A stretch of 64,000 nt of DNA from Paracoccus aerodenitrificans (GCF_027913215.1 NZ_CP115784.1:806001-870000); one strand, 5' to 3'. Counted from the stretch's first letter, positions 32,938 to 42,105 are shown. Numbers and translations: made by a program. The notes: a model not told the origin generated them from the sequence alone.

Positions 32938-35017
32938 CATGGCCCTCGCGTTTCCACCGGAACTGCTGAAGCGTCAGGCGGTGATTTATGTACGCCAGTC
33001 GACGCAGAGCCAGGTCATGACGAACCTCGAAAGCCAGCGTCGGCAATATGATCTTGTCGAGATGGCCCGCGGGTATGGATTTGCCGGGATCGATGTCATC
33101 GACGACGATCTTGGTGTATCAGCCAGTGGCTGTCAGGCCCGCCCCGGCTTCGAACGGCTCGTCGCCATGTTGTGTTCGGGGTCGATCGGCGCGGTCTTCT
33201 GCCTGGAAGTGTCGCGTCTGGCCCGCAATGGGCGCGACTGGCACCATATGCTGGAGCTTTGCGGCCTGGTAGATGCGCGTGTCGTGGACCATGACGGCGT
33301 CTACGACCCTCGCCATCCAAATGACCGGCTGCTTCTTGGCATGAAGGGCAGCATCAGCGAGTTCGAGCTCGGCGTCCTGCGCACGCGCATGGTTGAAGCC
33401 GCAAGGGCGAAAGCGCGCCGGGGTGAACTGCGTTATACCCCGCCGATCGGCTACCTGTGGGATCGCGACGCCGGGGTGATGTTCGATCCCGATCTCCGCA
33501 TCCAGGAGGTCATCCGGCAGCTTTTCCATCGGTTCCGTGAGCTTGGAAGCGCCCGGCAGGTTCTTCTGGCGATGTCGAGCGAGGGCATTCACTTTCCTCG
33601 ACCCTCCGATGGCATTCGACTGACAAGTTTCGAATGGCAGCCCATTCGGTATCGCAACGTGATCAGCGTCTTGAAGAACATGTTTTATGCCGGGGTCTAC
33701 GCCTATGGTAAGACCGGGCGGCAAGCAAAAATCCGAGACGGCCGCGCGCATGTCACCTACAAGAACCGCAAGTCCCCTGAAGATTGGGATGTTGTGATCA
33801 GGGATCACCATGTCGGCTATATCGATTGGGAGGAATATGAACGCAATCAGGCGCAACTGGCCAAGAACGCTTTCGGACGTGCTGGCGGGAGCAAATCCGG
33901 TCGCGGCGGCGGTGCGCTCCTTGCCGGTCTCCTCTGCTGTGCGAGATGCGGGCGGCGGTTGCATGTGGTCTATACAGGCCGCACGCCGCGCCCCGTCTAC
34001 CGCTGTGACAATCCAAACCTTCTTCTCGGACAGAAACGCTGCATCACCTTCGGTGGGTTCCGCCCAGACAAGCTTATTGCAGACGCTGTTCTCGAGGTTG
34101 TCGCGCCATTTGCCATCGATGCCGCCATCGAAGCACGTGCAATGTTGAACCAAGCGGCCGAAGACAAGCGGTTGGTGCTCGAGATGGAGTTGCAGCAAGC
34201 CAGATACGATGCGTCCCTGGCGGAACGACGCTATGCCGCTTGTGACCCTGATAATCGCCTTATCGCATCAGAACTGGAGAAACGGTGGGAAGAAGCCTTG
34301 GGACGCGTTCGCAGTTTCGAACAGCGTCTCGATACGGATTTTGCAGCAGCACCGGAGGTGGATGTCACGCGCCTTGAAGGGCTGGCGCAGGACCTTGAGA
34401 CAGCCTGGACAGCTCCGGCGACATCCATGCGCGACAAGCAAAGATTGATCAGGACACTGATCGAAGACATCGTGGCGGATATCGACGACCATACAGGAGA
34501 AATCGTTTTGGTCGTCCACTGGAAAGGCGGCCGGCATACGGAATTGCGTGTCAAGAAACCGAAGACCGGTGAACACAATGCCCGCACCAGTGAAGAGGCT
34601 TTGGGGATCATCCGCGAGATGGCGGGACGCTGGTCCGATGAGGCGATCGCTGCCTGTCTTAACCGAATGGGAATATCGACTGGTCAGGGCAAGACCTGGA
34701 ATGCGAAACGCGTTTCATCCATCCGGCGTGTAAATGATATTCACGGATACCTGTCTGCCGACAAGGATGGCCCGTGGTGCACCATGACCGAGGCGGCGAA
34801 AGAGCTCGGTGTGACCAATCACGTCATCCGCAAGCTGATAAAGGACGGTATTCTGCCCGCAAATCAGGTGGTCGATGGCGCACCGTACCAAATACAGACA
34901 ACTGACCTGCATTCGGATACCGTCAAAGCCGCCCTTTCACGAAAAGGACGCCCGTGTCGCGCTAAGCTCGACGACCAGCTATCAATGTTTCCAACCACTT
35001 ACGAAGGGGGTGCATAA
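32930..35017 (+). CDS. Large serine recombinase/transposase
   Basis: The 695-residue protein has an N-terminal resolvase domain (AVIYVRQSTQSQ, nucleophile Ser24; CLEVSRLARNGRDW), a recombinase domain (GVYAYGKTGRQAK), a zinc-ribbon (LLCCARCGRRLHVV and YRCDNP), and a coiled coil. An extended C-terminus contains a MerR/excisionase-like helix-turn-helix (MTEAAKELGVTNHVIRKLIK). All catalytic parts are present, so the element may still be active. Its stop lies 7 bp inside the proposed right end. Confidence 0.9.
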   Translation: MNDMALAFPPELLKRQAVIYVRQSTQSQVMTNLESQRRQYDLVEMARGYGFAGIDVIDDDLGVSASGCQARPGFERLVAMLCSGSIGAVFCLEVSRLARNGRDWHHMLELCGLVDARVVDHDGVYDPRHPNDRLLLGMKGSISEFELGVLRTRMVEAARAKARRGELRYTPPIGYLWDRDAGVMFDPDLRIQEVIRQLFHRFRELGSARQVLLAMSSEGIHFPRPSDGIRLTSFEWQPIRYRNVISVLKNMFYAGVYAYGKTGRQAKIRDGRAHVTYKNRKSPEDWDVVIRDHHVGYIDWEEYERNQAQLAKNAFGRAGGSKSGRGGGALLAGLLCCARCGRRLHVVYTGRTPRPVYRCDNPNLLLGQKRCITFGGFRPDKLIADAVLEVVAPFAIDAAIEARAMLNQAAEDKRLVLEMELQQARYDASLAERRYAACDPDNRLIASELEKRWEEALGRVRSFEQRLDTDFAAAPEVDVTRLEGLAQDLETAWTAPATSMRDKQRLIRTLIEDIVADIDDHTGEIVLVVHWKGGRHTELRVKKPKTGEHNARTSEEALGIIREMAGRWSDEAIAACLNRMGISTGQGKTWNAKRVSSIRRVNDIHGYLSADKDGPWCTMTEAAKELGVTNHVIRKLIKDGILPANQVVDGAPYQIQTTDLHSDTVKAALSRKGRPCRAKLDDQLSMFPTTYEGGA

Positions 35018-36352
35018 TGACCAACCAACGGCAATAGGTCTGATCGAGCGCTCACAGGTGTTGTTGTCCAGCTCGCGATGCCCGTCGCTGAGATAGCCCC
35101 GCGCTTTAGGCATGCGGTTCAGCGCGTAGCGGATCGTTTTGGCCAGTTTGGTTTTGCCGGAGATCTTGCGTAGCTGTGCCTGTAGCCAAAGTTCCAGATC
35201 GTCGAAGACCGGCTTGGCCTTGGCCTGCCGCAGGACCACGCGCTCTTCTGGAGATATCCCCCGTGCCTCTTTCTCCACAGCATAGAGCTGTGCAATCTGT
35301 TTGATCGCCTGTTGGGCGATGGGGGAGCCAGTGCGCTCGACCTCATCGACAAATTTGCGGCGCACATGGACCATGCAGGCCTGTTCGTCAGCCTTGCCCT
35401 TGCCGAACAGGCCATTGAACCCGGCAAAGCCATCGGCATGGACCGTGCCGGTATAGCCTGCAAGATGGTTGGCGGGGTGTTCGCCCTTTCGATCGACGCT
35501 GAACTGATACCAGGCGCAGGGGGGTGCTGCCCCGCACCACGGGCGTTCGTCCCGGACATAACTCCAGAGCCGGGCGGTTTTGGTTTTTGTCGTGTTGGCG
35601 CGAACCTGCAGTTTTACGGGGGTATCGTCCGCAAACAGGGCGGGCCCCGCCCGGACCAGTTTGCCGATGTGCTCGGCCAGAGGCTCCAGCAGGGCCGTTG
35701 TGCGCCCAACCCAGTCGCTCAGCGTGGAGCGATGCAGATCCACGCCTTCGCGTGCGTAGATCCTGGATTGCCGCTCAAGCGGCAGATGATCGCAATATTT
35801 GCCGACCAGCATGTGCGCCACGAGGCCAGGGCCGGGCCGTCCGCGCTCGATCAGGCGCGATGGCAGCGGGGCCTGGGCGAAGGCTTCACAGCAGGTGCAG
35901 GCCATGCGCGGGCGGATGAAGCGGCGCACCACGAAGTGACCGGGGATGTAGTCCAGCTCTTGGGTGATATCCTCGCCCACCTGGCGCAGGGTGCCGCCGC
36001 ATCCAGCACATGCCTCACCGGGTGACTGGACCTCATCCTGCCGATCCAAATGATCTGGCAGCGGCTTGCGGCTGTGCTGGCGCTTGTTGGGTGGGGCCTC
36101 TTCATGAATGGCCGACTGTTCGGTGTGTTGATCCTCTGCCGCCCGCGCGATCTCATCATCTTCTGACAGATCCAGCGCCAGTTGATCCATACCCTCTGAC
36201 TTCGCGCCAAAGCGCGCCTTGCGATGGCCGTGAAGTTCAGCCTTCAGCTTCTCGATCTGGTAGGCTTGAGACTGGATGTGCTGGAGCATTTGCGCGCTGA
36301 CAGTGCGCAACTCATCAGGGTCTTCGGGCAGGGATTTGAAGGCCTCCAGCAT
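34982..36352 (-). pseudogene. tnpC: IS66 transposase TnpC, N-terminal part
   Basis: The fragment encodes about 443 residues of TnpC: an N-terminal helical leader, the zinc-finger region CAGCGGTLRQVG, the DDE catalytic core (LFADDTPVKLQ; TGTVHADGFAGF; a Glu in RELDNNTCERSIRPIAVG) and then about 13 foreign residues (SLCTPFVSGWKH and stop) from the inserted element. The catalytic triad region is kept, but the family's C-terminal domain is missing, so activity is doubtful. Confidence 0.9.
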
Positions 36353-36430
36353 GGCGCAATTTATACCCGAGCGCCCCCTGCGAGGGAACGCAAAACTGCG
36401 CTAAATCCCATGTTTTGTTGACAATTTATG

Positions 36431-36778
36431 TCACCCCGCGACCAGTGGTCGCCAAGTCTTTTGTGGTGTCCGCCAGTCGATTCCTTCGAGTAACATCGAT
36501 AGCTGCGACGGGCTCAGGCTGACTTTGCCTTCCTTGGCAGCGGGCCAGACAAACCGGCCCCGTTCCAGCCGTTTTGTAAATAGGCAGGCCCCTTGGCTAT
36601 CCCACCAAATTATCTTCAAAAGATCACCCCGGCGACCACGGAAGACGAACATGTGGCCCGAATATGGATCCTCGGCCAAAACCTGTTCAGCCTGTGCCGC
36701 CAGCGTATTGAAACCGCGCCGCATGTCCGTGACGCCAGCCGCCAGCCAAACCCGCGTGTTGCTTGGCACCGGGATCAT
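36431..36778 (-). CDS. tnpB: IS66 family accessory protein TnpB
   Basis: The 115-residue protein has the family signature [34 protein letters not shown] and [20 protein letters not shown]. TnpB is required with TnpA for IS66 transposition. It overlaps tnpA by 4 bases and lies 78 bp before tnpC. It appears intact. Confidence 0.93.
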   Translation of the reverse strand: MIPVPSNTRVWLAAGVTDMRRGFNTLAAQAEQVLAEDPYSGHMFVFRGRRGDLLKIIWWDSQGACLFTKRLERGRFVWPAAKEGKVSLSPSQLSMLLEGIDWRTPQKTWRPLVAG

Positions 36779-37170
36779 TGCGCCAGTGCCTCAACCAACG
36801 CCGAGATCGCTGACAGCGCCGTCGGACCCTCCACCAATATCCGCCGACCATCCGACAACGTGATGTCCACGCGCTGCGCGGTGATCGGATCCGTCGACGG
36901 AGTGCGCGAAATGGGTGCCACCATGACAGGCTCCATGCCCGCAACCTCGACAGGAAGAAAGGTCGCCCCTTCAGGCGCCGACAAATCCGCAGCCTGATCC
37001 TCTGATGCAAACCGAGGGTCGCGAAGCCATTTATGGATCAGGTTGGTGTTCATCGCGTAGCGCCGCGCGACCTGCGCAACCGAGACACCGGGAACCCGCG
37101 CCTGCGCGCAGATCGACCGCTTCTCATCGTCTGACCAGATCCGCTTCTTCTGGCCCTTCTTGCCCGCCAT
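36775..37170 (-). CDS. tnpA: IS66 family accessory protein TnpA
   Basis: The 131-residue protein starts [20 protein letters not shown]. It contains an HTH of the transposase type ([20 protein letters not shown]) and ends with a beta-rich segment ([17 protein letters not shown]). Its upstream gap to the IS end is 74 bp. A longer frame to 37218 has no supporting signals. Confidence 0.9.
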   Translation of the reverse strand: MAGKKGQKKRIWSDDEKRSICAQARVPGVSVAQVARRYAMNTNLIHKWLRDPRFASEDQAADLSAPEGATFLPVEVAGMEPVMVAPISRTPSTDPITAQRVDITLSDGRRILVEGPTALSAISALVEALAQ

Positions 37171-37243
37171 CGCCCACCTCAAGATGTCCACTATCGATGG
37201 TGGACATCTAGCAGGCACTCCATCTCCCCGTCAGAGCGGGGAA

Positions 37244-37256
37244 ACCGGACGGATAC
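37244..37256 (-). repeat. IS66 terminal inverted repeat, right
   Basis: ACCGGACGGATAC is the exact complement of the left repeat at 32235-32247. Confidence 0.75.
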
Positions 37257-37712
37257 TGTGGAAGCAAGAGGACGCGAAGTCCTTCATACTGCTTCGTAAA
37301 TCGTTGTCTGCGATGACCGTTGCTTCCTGTGCCGTTTAATCGGGATCATCGCATCAATGCCAGCCTGGCTCCCGCTGTCGACCTTGCGTCTCGCAAATGG
37401 ACCGAGACTACCTCCAGGTGCAGCCGCTCGACAGCGATGAGCGTGAACTCCGTATTCCTTCCTAGACAGTTGCAGTGGCCACATAGATGCCCTCATGGGA
37501 GTGGCTTCCGGGTTCTCAGGCTTGCACAGTGCGCAAGGCGAATGGATAGTCAACGAACACATTGATATTACGTGGAAAAAGGAAAATCCGCGCAATCTCA
37601 CGCAGGGGCTGCTTCGCAGTCGTGAGCGGAAACGATGGCCCGCACGAATCAGAACGCAGGTTCCGGTCTTCCGACCGCGCTGCTAAGGTCGACAAAGAGA
37701 AACGGAATCCCG
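37257..37712. other. Gene-free stretch right of the IS66 element
   Basis: These 456 bases hold short open frames on both strands, but none has a ribosome-binding site, recognisable family sequence or plausible composition. The last 100 bases probably contain the promoter of the 37713 gene. Nothing else is seen. Confidence 0.5.
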
Positions 37713-39149
37713 ATGGCGTCGAAATCCACCCTCAACGCAAAGAACCTGGAGGCGCTCGGCACTGAGCGTCTGGCGCAGCTACTGATCGAGATCAGCACCG
37801 GCGATGCTGCAGCCAAGCGCAAGCTGCGCCTTGCCCTTGCTGGAGCGGAGGGCCCGAGGGAGGCGGCGCGGGAGATCACCAAGCGGCTGACCAGCATCGC
37901 GAAGGCGCGGACCTTCGTGAACTGGCAGAACCGCAAGCCGCTGGTGAAGGATCTTCAGACCCAGCGCAGCGCCATCATGGAACAGATCGCCCCGCACGAT
38001 CCTGGTGAGGCGCTGGCGCTTCTGTGGCGGTTCATGGGACTGGCCACGCCGGTGTTCGAACGCTGCGACGACAGCAGCGGCACTGTCATCGACATCTTCC
38101 ACCAGGCCTGCGCCGATCTGGGCGAGGTGGCCAACGCGGCTGATGCGGCGCCGGAGGCACTGGCGCGGCAGGTTCTCGATGCGCTGCAGGACAACGGCTT
38201 CGGTCAGTATGACGGTCTGATCGCCATCATCGCCCCGGCGCTGGGCCCCAACGGCATCGGGCATCTGAAGACACTGGTCGAGGAACTTGGGCGCACGCCC
38301 GTGCCGGTGCCGCCGAAGAGCGACTGGCAGGCCGTCGGCTGGGGCAGCGGCGGCACGCGCTATGCCCACGAGATGGAAGAACGCGCGCGGCAGAGCACGG
38401 TCGAAATGGCGCTGAAGGACATCGCCGACGTCCAGGGCGACGTCGATGGCTTCATCGCGCAGTACGACCCAAAGACCCGCAAGGTACCGAAGATCGCGGC
38501 CGAGATCGCGCAGCGCTTGCTGGCGGCTGGCAGGGCAGGGGACGCGCTTGGCTTCATCGAGCGGGCCGAGGTGGACCATGCGCGCTGGATCCCACCCGAG
38601 TGGCAGGACGCCCGACTTGCCGCGCTGGAGGCGCTTGACCGGAAGGAAGAGGCGCAGGCATTTCGCTGGGCGTGTTTCGAGCGCGACCTGTCGGGTGAGC
38701 ACCTGCGGGCCTATCTGAAGCGGCTGCCGGATTTCGAAGACATCGAGGCCGAGGAACGCGCGATGGCGCATGCAGCTGCCTATCCCGAACTGTTGACCGC
38801 CTTGGCCTTCTTTCTGAACTGGCCATCGCTGGCCCACGCCGCGCGCCTGCTGATCGACAGGCAGGACGAGGTCGATGGCGATCACTACGAATTCCTGGCG
38901 CCGGCGGCCGAGACATTGGCCGAGAAGCATCCGCTGGCCGCGACGGTGGCGCTGCGGGCGATGATCGATTTCACGCTGACCGAGGGAAGGCAGAAGCGCT
39001 ATGGCTATGCCGCCCAGCACTTGGCGACCTGTGCCGACCTGGCCGGACGGATCGAGGACTTCGGACCGGTCGAGCCGCACGAGGCTTATGTCGCACGCCT
39101 GAGATCAGCACATGGCAAGAAGACCGGCTTCTGGGGTCAACTCGCATGA
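37713..39149 (+). CDS. DUF6880-family protein
   Basis: The 478-residue, mostly helical protein starts MASKSTLNAKNLEALGTERL and has blocks such as LLWRFMGLATPVFERCDDSS and AYLKRLPDFEDIEAEERAMA, arranged like an alpha-solenoid. It resembles DUF6880 proteins of Alphaproteobacteria, whose function is not known. The ATG at 37713 is chosen because upstream sequence in the frame is not conserved-looking. It overlaps the phosphatase gene by 4 bases, so the products probably work together. Confidence 0.65.
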   Translation: MASKSTLNAKNLEALGTERLAQLLIEISTGDAAAKRKLRLALAGAEGPREAAREITKRLTSIAKARTFVNWQNRKPLVKDLQTQRSAIMEQIAPHDPGEALALLWRFMGLATPVFERCDDSSGTVIDIFHQACADLGEVANAADAAPEALARQVLDALQDNGFGQYDGLIAIIAPALGPNGIGHLKTLVEELGRTPVPVPPKSDWQAVGWGSGGTRYAHEMEERARQSTVEMALKDIADVQGDVDGFIAQYDPKTRKVPKIAAEIAQRLLAAGRAGDALGFIERAEVDHARWIPPEWQDARLAALEALDRKEEAQAFRWACFERDLSGEHLRAYLKRLPDFEDIEAEERAMAHAAAYPELLTALAFFLNWPSLAHAARLLIDRQDEVDGDHYEFLAPAAETLAEKHPLAATVALRAMIDFTLTEGRQKRYGYAAQHLATCADLAGRIEDFGPVEPHEAYVARLRSAHGKKTGFWGQLA

Positions 39150-40078
39150 CGCGAGCATATGACATCATCCCCGACATTCACGCGGACATCGACCGCCTGA
39201 CATCTACTCTCGAATGCCTCGGCTATGTGCAGGGCAGTGCGTCGTGGTTACATCCAGAGGGACGCATCGCTGCATTCCTCGGCGATTTCATCGATATGGG
39301 CCGTACGAACCGGTCTGTCCTGACCCTCGTTCGCGCGATGCGCGATCAGGGACATGCCGTGGCGATCATGGGCAACCATGAACTGAACGCGCTGCTCTAC
39401 CATCGTCCTGGTCTGAATGCCGATGGCACAGACGATGGATACATGCGGGCGCATTCGGCAAAGAACAGAGACCAGCACCAGACGTTCCTGGATGAATTCC
39501 CTGTTGGGCACCCGGACACGAATGAGATGTTGGACTGGTTCCTGTCGCTGCCCTTGTTCCTTGATCTGGGCGGGATGCGTCTGGTCCATGCCTGTTGGGA
39601 TGATGCACGCATGGCCACGATCAGGAACCGCCGCCCGAACGGCCTTCTGGCCACAGAAGACCTGCAAGAGATCGCTTTGGAGAATGATGCCACCGGTTTC
39701 GCCGAAGCTGTCCTGACGACGCTGAAGGGACCGGAAGCCGAGCTTCCTGCGCCGCATTATTTCCATGACATTAAGGGGCACCGGCGCACAGCGCTTCGGC
39801 TGAAATGGTGGCAATCGGGCGCCATGACGTGGCGCGACGCGGCCCTGTCCGTGCCAGACCCCGAAACGCTGCCCGCGACGCCAATTGAGGGTGACGTAGC
39901 ATTTCGCGCTTACGAGGCCGAGGCGAAGCCAGTGTTCTTCGGGCACTACAAGCGGTTGGGCACACCGACCATCGACGCCCCCAACGCGGTCTGCCTCGAC
40001 TATCCCCGAGTGACCTGTGCCTATCGTTGGGCTGGTGAAGCAACGCTGGATCCACAGAACCTGGTCGTGCTCGACTGA
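39146..40078 (+). CDS. Calcineurin-like metallophosphatase
   Basis: The 310-residue protein of the PPP/ApaH-like phosphoesterase fold has metal-binding motifs in order: IIPDIHAD (D-x-H), FLGDFIDMG (GD-x-x-D), IMGNHELN (GNHE), LVHACWD and VFFGHYKR (GH-x). All metal ligands seem present. GDFIDMG replaces the usual GDxxDRG, and DIHAD the usual DxHG. Relatives hydrolyse dinucleoside polyphosphates or phosphoproteins; the substrate here is unknown. It forms a two-gene operon with the DUF6880 gene. Confidence 0.8.
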   Translation: MTRAYDIIPDIHADIDRLTSTLECLGYVQGSASWLHPEGRIAAFLGDFIDMGRTNRSVLTLVRAMRDQGHAVAIMGNHELNALLYHRPGLNADGTDDGYMRAHSAKNRDQHQTFLDEFPVGHPDTNEMLDWFLSLPLFLDLGGMRLVHACWDDARMATIRNRRPNGLLATEDLQEIALENDATGFAEAVLTTLKGPEAELPAPHYFHDIKGHRRTALRLKWWQSGAMTWRDAALSVPDPETLPATPIEGDVAFRAYEAEAKPVFFGHYKRLGTPTIDAPNAVCLDYPRVTCAYRWAGEATLDPQNLVVLD

Positions 40079-40270
40079 CCCGCCGTGAATGATCACTGTG
40101 CTACCGGGAAATCATGTCGCCGACCATTGGAAGCATGGTGGAAGCACGAGGGTGAAAACCGCTACGCAATCCTGACAATCCGCGCGCAGGCCGCTCTCGC
40201 GACCCCGGCTCGCAACTGGCGGAAACCACGCAACAACTCGTGATCCTGCGCGATTGTTCATGGTTTGTTT

Positions 40271-40307
40271 GATACGACTCATAACCTGAAGGTCGTAGGT
40301 TCAAATC
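40271..40307 (+). other. tRNA-Met-like fragment (possible second att remnant)
   Basis: GACTCATAACC carries a CAT anticodon in a normal 7-base loop context. GAAGGTCGTAGGTTCAAATC follows, as in the variable loop and 5' T-arm of alphaproteobacterial tRNA-Met. The 3' half of the T-arm and the acceptor stem are not matched afterwards (GGGCCTAAAC), and no 5' half precedes it. It is not a functional tRNA. Confidence 0.5.
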
Positions 40308-40378
40308 GGGCCTAAACAGTTGTGGTATTTCACTGCCCACATCGGCGTAACTTCCGGGTGCCGGCAAGTTTGAGTAAA

Positions 40379-41695
40379 TTATCTCGTGGCATCCAACAGA
40401 AACTGGTCGAGTGACGCTTTCCTAGCAGATCGATCGAATGCATGGGCAGTCTGCTTGAACTCCTTTCCGTCCAGCAGGCCTTGAATGTAGCCCGAAACAG
40501 TGTCTGCCGCCATGACGAGCGTGTTGTCCAGCGTGTGGACATATTTGCTGGTGACCGAGCCCTTGGCATGGCCGAGGAGGGCGGCGATCGTGATCTCGCT
40601 CAGACCGAGGTCATTGGCGATGCTGGCGAAGCTGTGTCGAAGGACATGGGCGGTGATGCCCTCCAAGTTTGTCGCTGCGAAGAGTTTTTTCCATTGCCTG
40701 GGGAAATTTCCGAACGCCCTTCCGTCTCTCGATCCCGGAAAGACATGCTCGTCGTCCGATATCTTGCGCTGCGCCTCCAGAAACTCGATGACCGGCAGTC
40801 CGACGGGGCGGGTCGATGCACCTTCCTTGGAGTCGGCGAGGCGCAAGCAGCTGTTCAGAAGGTCCACATCGCTCCAGCGCAATTGAATGATCTCACTGCG
40901 CCGACAGCCGGTCAACGCGATCTGGCGCACGATATGGGTCATTGGTGCCAAATCGGGGACGGCAGCCGACCGCTTCAGAATGTTGCCAATCTCACGATAT
41001 TCCTCCGGACTCAGCCGCCGATCTCTGATGCGATCCTTTGGTTTGCGGATCCCATGCGCGACGTTTTGTTCGATGATGCCTGCCTCATTCGCGTATGTGA
41101 GAATTCCACCGAGCAGCCCAACAGAGCGGCTTGCGGTGCCGGGACCTCCGCGGAGAACCGATTTGCCCCGAAGATTGCCCGTCTTTCTGACTGCCCGCGT
41201 TTTTCCGACAATGATATCGTTCATCATTTTCGTCACATCCGCCTTGCTCAGGTCTCTGACGCGCCTCCTTCCAAGAATCGGAATGATGTGGCCGTTGATC
41301 CGACCAATATCGGTTGCGATGGTTGCTGGCCTCTTCGGTTGCCCGCGTTTGCCTTGGATAAGGCCTGCGTGCATGTCTTCAATATACCGTTCACAAAGCT
41401 CCTTTACAGTGATCGCCTGCCTGTCTGACTGCCGCTCCTCGGCGGGGTTGTCGCCCTGGGCGATCCGCCCGAGTTGCACCTTCGCTTCGCGGCGGGCGGT
41501 TTCCGTTGTCCAGATTCCGTGCAGACCGATCGTGAAACGACGCGAGCACCCCTTCGCGCGATACTGAATGACATAGCTGCGTTTGCCGGATGCGAAGACG
41601 CGCAACCCGAAGCCGGGCAGGTCGTCATCCCAGATCACATAGTCCTTGGGCTTGATCTCGGCGCTCTCGACCAGCCTTTTCGATATCTTCGCCAT
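40379..41695 (-). CDS. int: Tyrosine-type site-specific integrase of the ICE
   Basis: The 438-residue integrase has a DUF4102-like N-terminal arm-binding domain (IKPKDYVIWDDDLPGFGLRV), a core-binding domain, and a C-terminal catalytic domain with Arg in ALTGCRRSEIIQLRW, H-x-x-R in AHVLRHSFASI, His in LLGHAKGS and the nucleophile Tyr in SKYVHTLD. AAAGGA about 8 bases before the ATG at 41695 decides the start over ATG 41704. It lies 180 bp from the tRNA-Arg fragment, the normal place for an integrase next to its attachment site. Confidence 0.92.
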   Translation of the reverse strand: MAKISKRLVESAEIKPKDYVIWDDDLPGFGLRVFASGKRSYVIQYRAKGCSRRFTIGLHGIWTTETARREAKVQLGRIAQGDNPAEERQSDRQAITVKELCERYIEDMHAGLIQGKRGQPKRPATIATDIGRINGHIIPILGRRRVRDLSKADVTKMMNDIIVGKTRAVRKTGNLRGKSVLRGGPGTASRSVGLLGGILTYANEAGIIEQNVAHGIRKPKDRIRDRRLSPEEYREIGNILKRSAAVPDLAPMTHIVRQIALTGCRRSEIIQLRWSDVDLLNSCLRLADSKEGASTRPVGLPVIEFLEAQRKISDDEHVFPGSRDGRAFGNFPRQWKKLFAATNLEGITAHVLRHSFASIANDLGLSEITIAALLGHAKGSVTSKYVHTLDNTLVMAADTVSGYIQGLLDGKEFKQTAHAFDRSARKASLDQFLLDATR

Positions 41696-41875
41696 GAAAT
41701 CCATCCTTTCTGACCGGGCTCCCGCGTAAGCACCACGTAAGCATGTCGGGGAAAGTTGTAGCGTAGGCCCGGATATGATTGTCAATTCTGTTGTGTAGAA
41801 AAATGAAGTTATTTCAGTGCATTATCGTGCAATAGCGTGCTCCATCGCATATTTCGGATGGTCTGCGTATAATTG

Positions 41876-41920
41876 CTCCGAAGGCAGAGGCCAGAGGTTC
41901 GAATCCTCTCGGGTGCGCCA
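41876..41920 (+). repeat. Right attachment site: 3' half of tRNA-Arg(CCG)
   Basis: The 45 bases start in the anticodon loop (CTCCGAA), continue through the 3' anticodon stem (GGCAG), the variable loop, the T-arm (AGAGGTTCGAATCCTCT) and the 3' acceptor strand CGGGTGC, and end GCCA. The bases before it do not pair as a 5' tRNA half, so this is a partial copy. The exact duplicate should be the 3' end of an intact tRNA-Arg gene at the left ICE end, outside the window. Confidence 0.8.
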
Positions 41921-42105
41921 ATGCTTATCCGATTTTCCGGTCTGTACGGCACAACTTCAGGGATCTTCAATCACCGACAGCACCGTCCTCATAAACCCCG
42001 ATATTCGGTGTTTTACACGCTTCGCATACAGGAAAGCGCCAGACCCCCTTTCATCCTTTGTGAAATAGCTTAGAGTACGGAACCCGAAAAGAACAAGGCG
42101 TGCGC

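Larger units (their letters stand above)
32461..35024 (+). mobile_element. Serine-recombinase element inserted in tnpC
   Basis: The two tnpC halves can be rejoined if 32461-35024 is removed, leaving the core dinucleotide CC (GG on the tnpC strand) that is present at both junctions (32459-32460 and 35025-35026). Large serine recombinases exchange strands at a 2-bp core, and the insert encodes one. The element holds a small ORF and the recombinase, plus about 300 bases (32464-32778) without a convincing gene. Confidence 0.7.
32235..37256 (-). mobile_element. IS66-family insertion sequence, interrupted
   Basis: The element is bounded by 13-bp perfect inverted repeats GTATCCGTCCGGT (32235-32247 and the complement at 37244-37256). 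It carries tnpA, tnpB and tnpC reading leftwards, the canonical IS66 order. tnpC is split by a 2.56-kb insertion (32461-35024), so the IS without it is about 2.5 kb. The 8 bases flanking each end (GCAACACC and TGTGGAAG) do not match, so no target duplication is visible. Confidence 0.85.
1..41920. mobile_element. Integrated conjugative element (ICE), right-hand part
   Basis: The left 41.9 kb carries a complete trb conjugation operon, defence-like and toxin-antitoxin cargo, several recombinases and an IS66 element. It ends with a tyrosine integrase beside a 45-bp copy of a tRNA-Arg(CCG) 3' half (41876-41920). Beyond that point the genes are housekeeping (gyrA, dsbB, yidC, rnpA, rpmH). An element integrated at the 3' end of a tRNA leaves such a partial tRNA copy at the end away from the intact tRNA. 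The left end, the relaxase, traG and the intact tRNA would lie outside the window. It is also possible that more than one element is nested or in tandem here, because a second tRNA-like fragment sits at 40271-40307. Confidence 0.75.

Noticed and set aside
37284..37601. 105-codon minus-strand frame right of IS66
   Set aside because: No start signals, poor composition, and no resemblance to a known family.
37779..39080. 433-codon minus-strand frame opposite the DUF6880 gene
   Set aside because: Composition is typical of an antisense shadow, and the plus-strand gene is coupled to the phosphatase gene.
40271..40307. Functional tRNA-Met gene
   Set aside because: The 5' half, 3' T-stem and acceptor stem are missing.
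40101..40367. Minus-strand frame with the string RPDLNLRPSGYES
   Set aside because: This is the translation of a tRNA-like segment and its surroundings, a known source of spurious ORFs.
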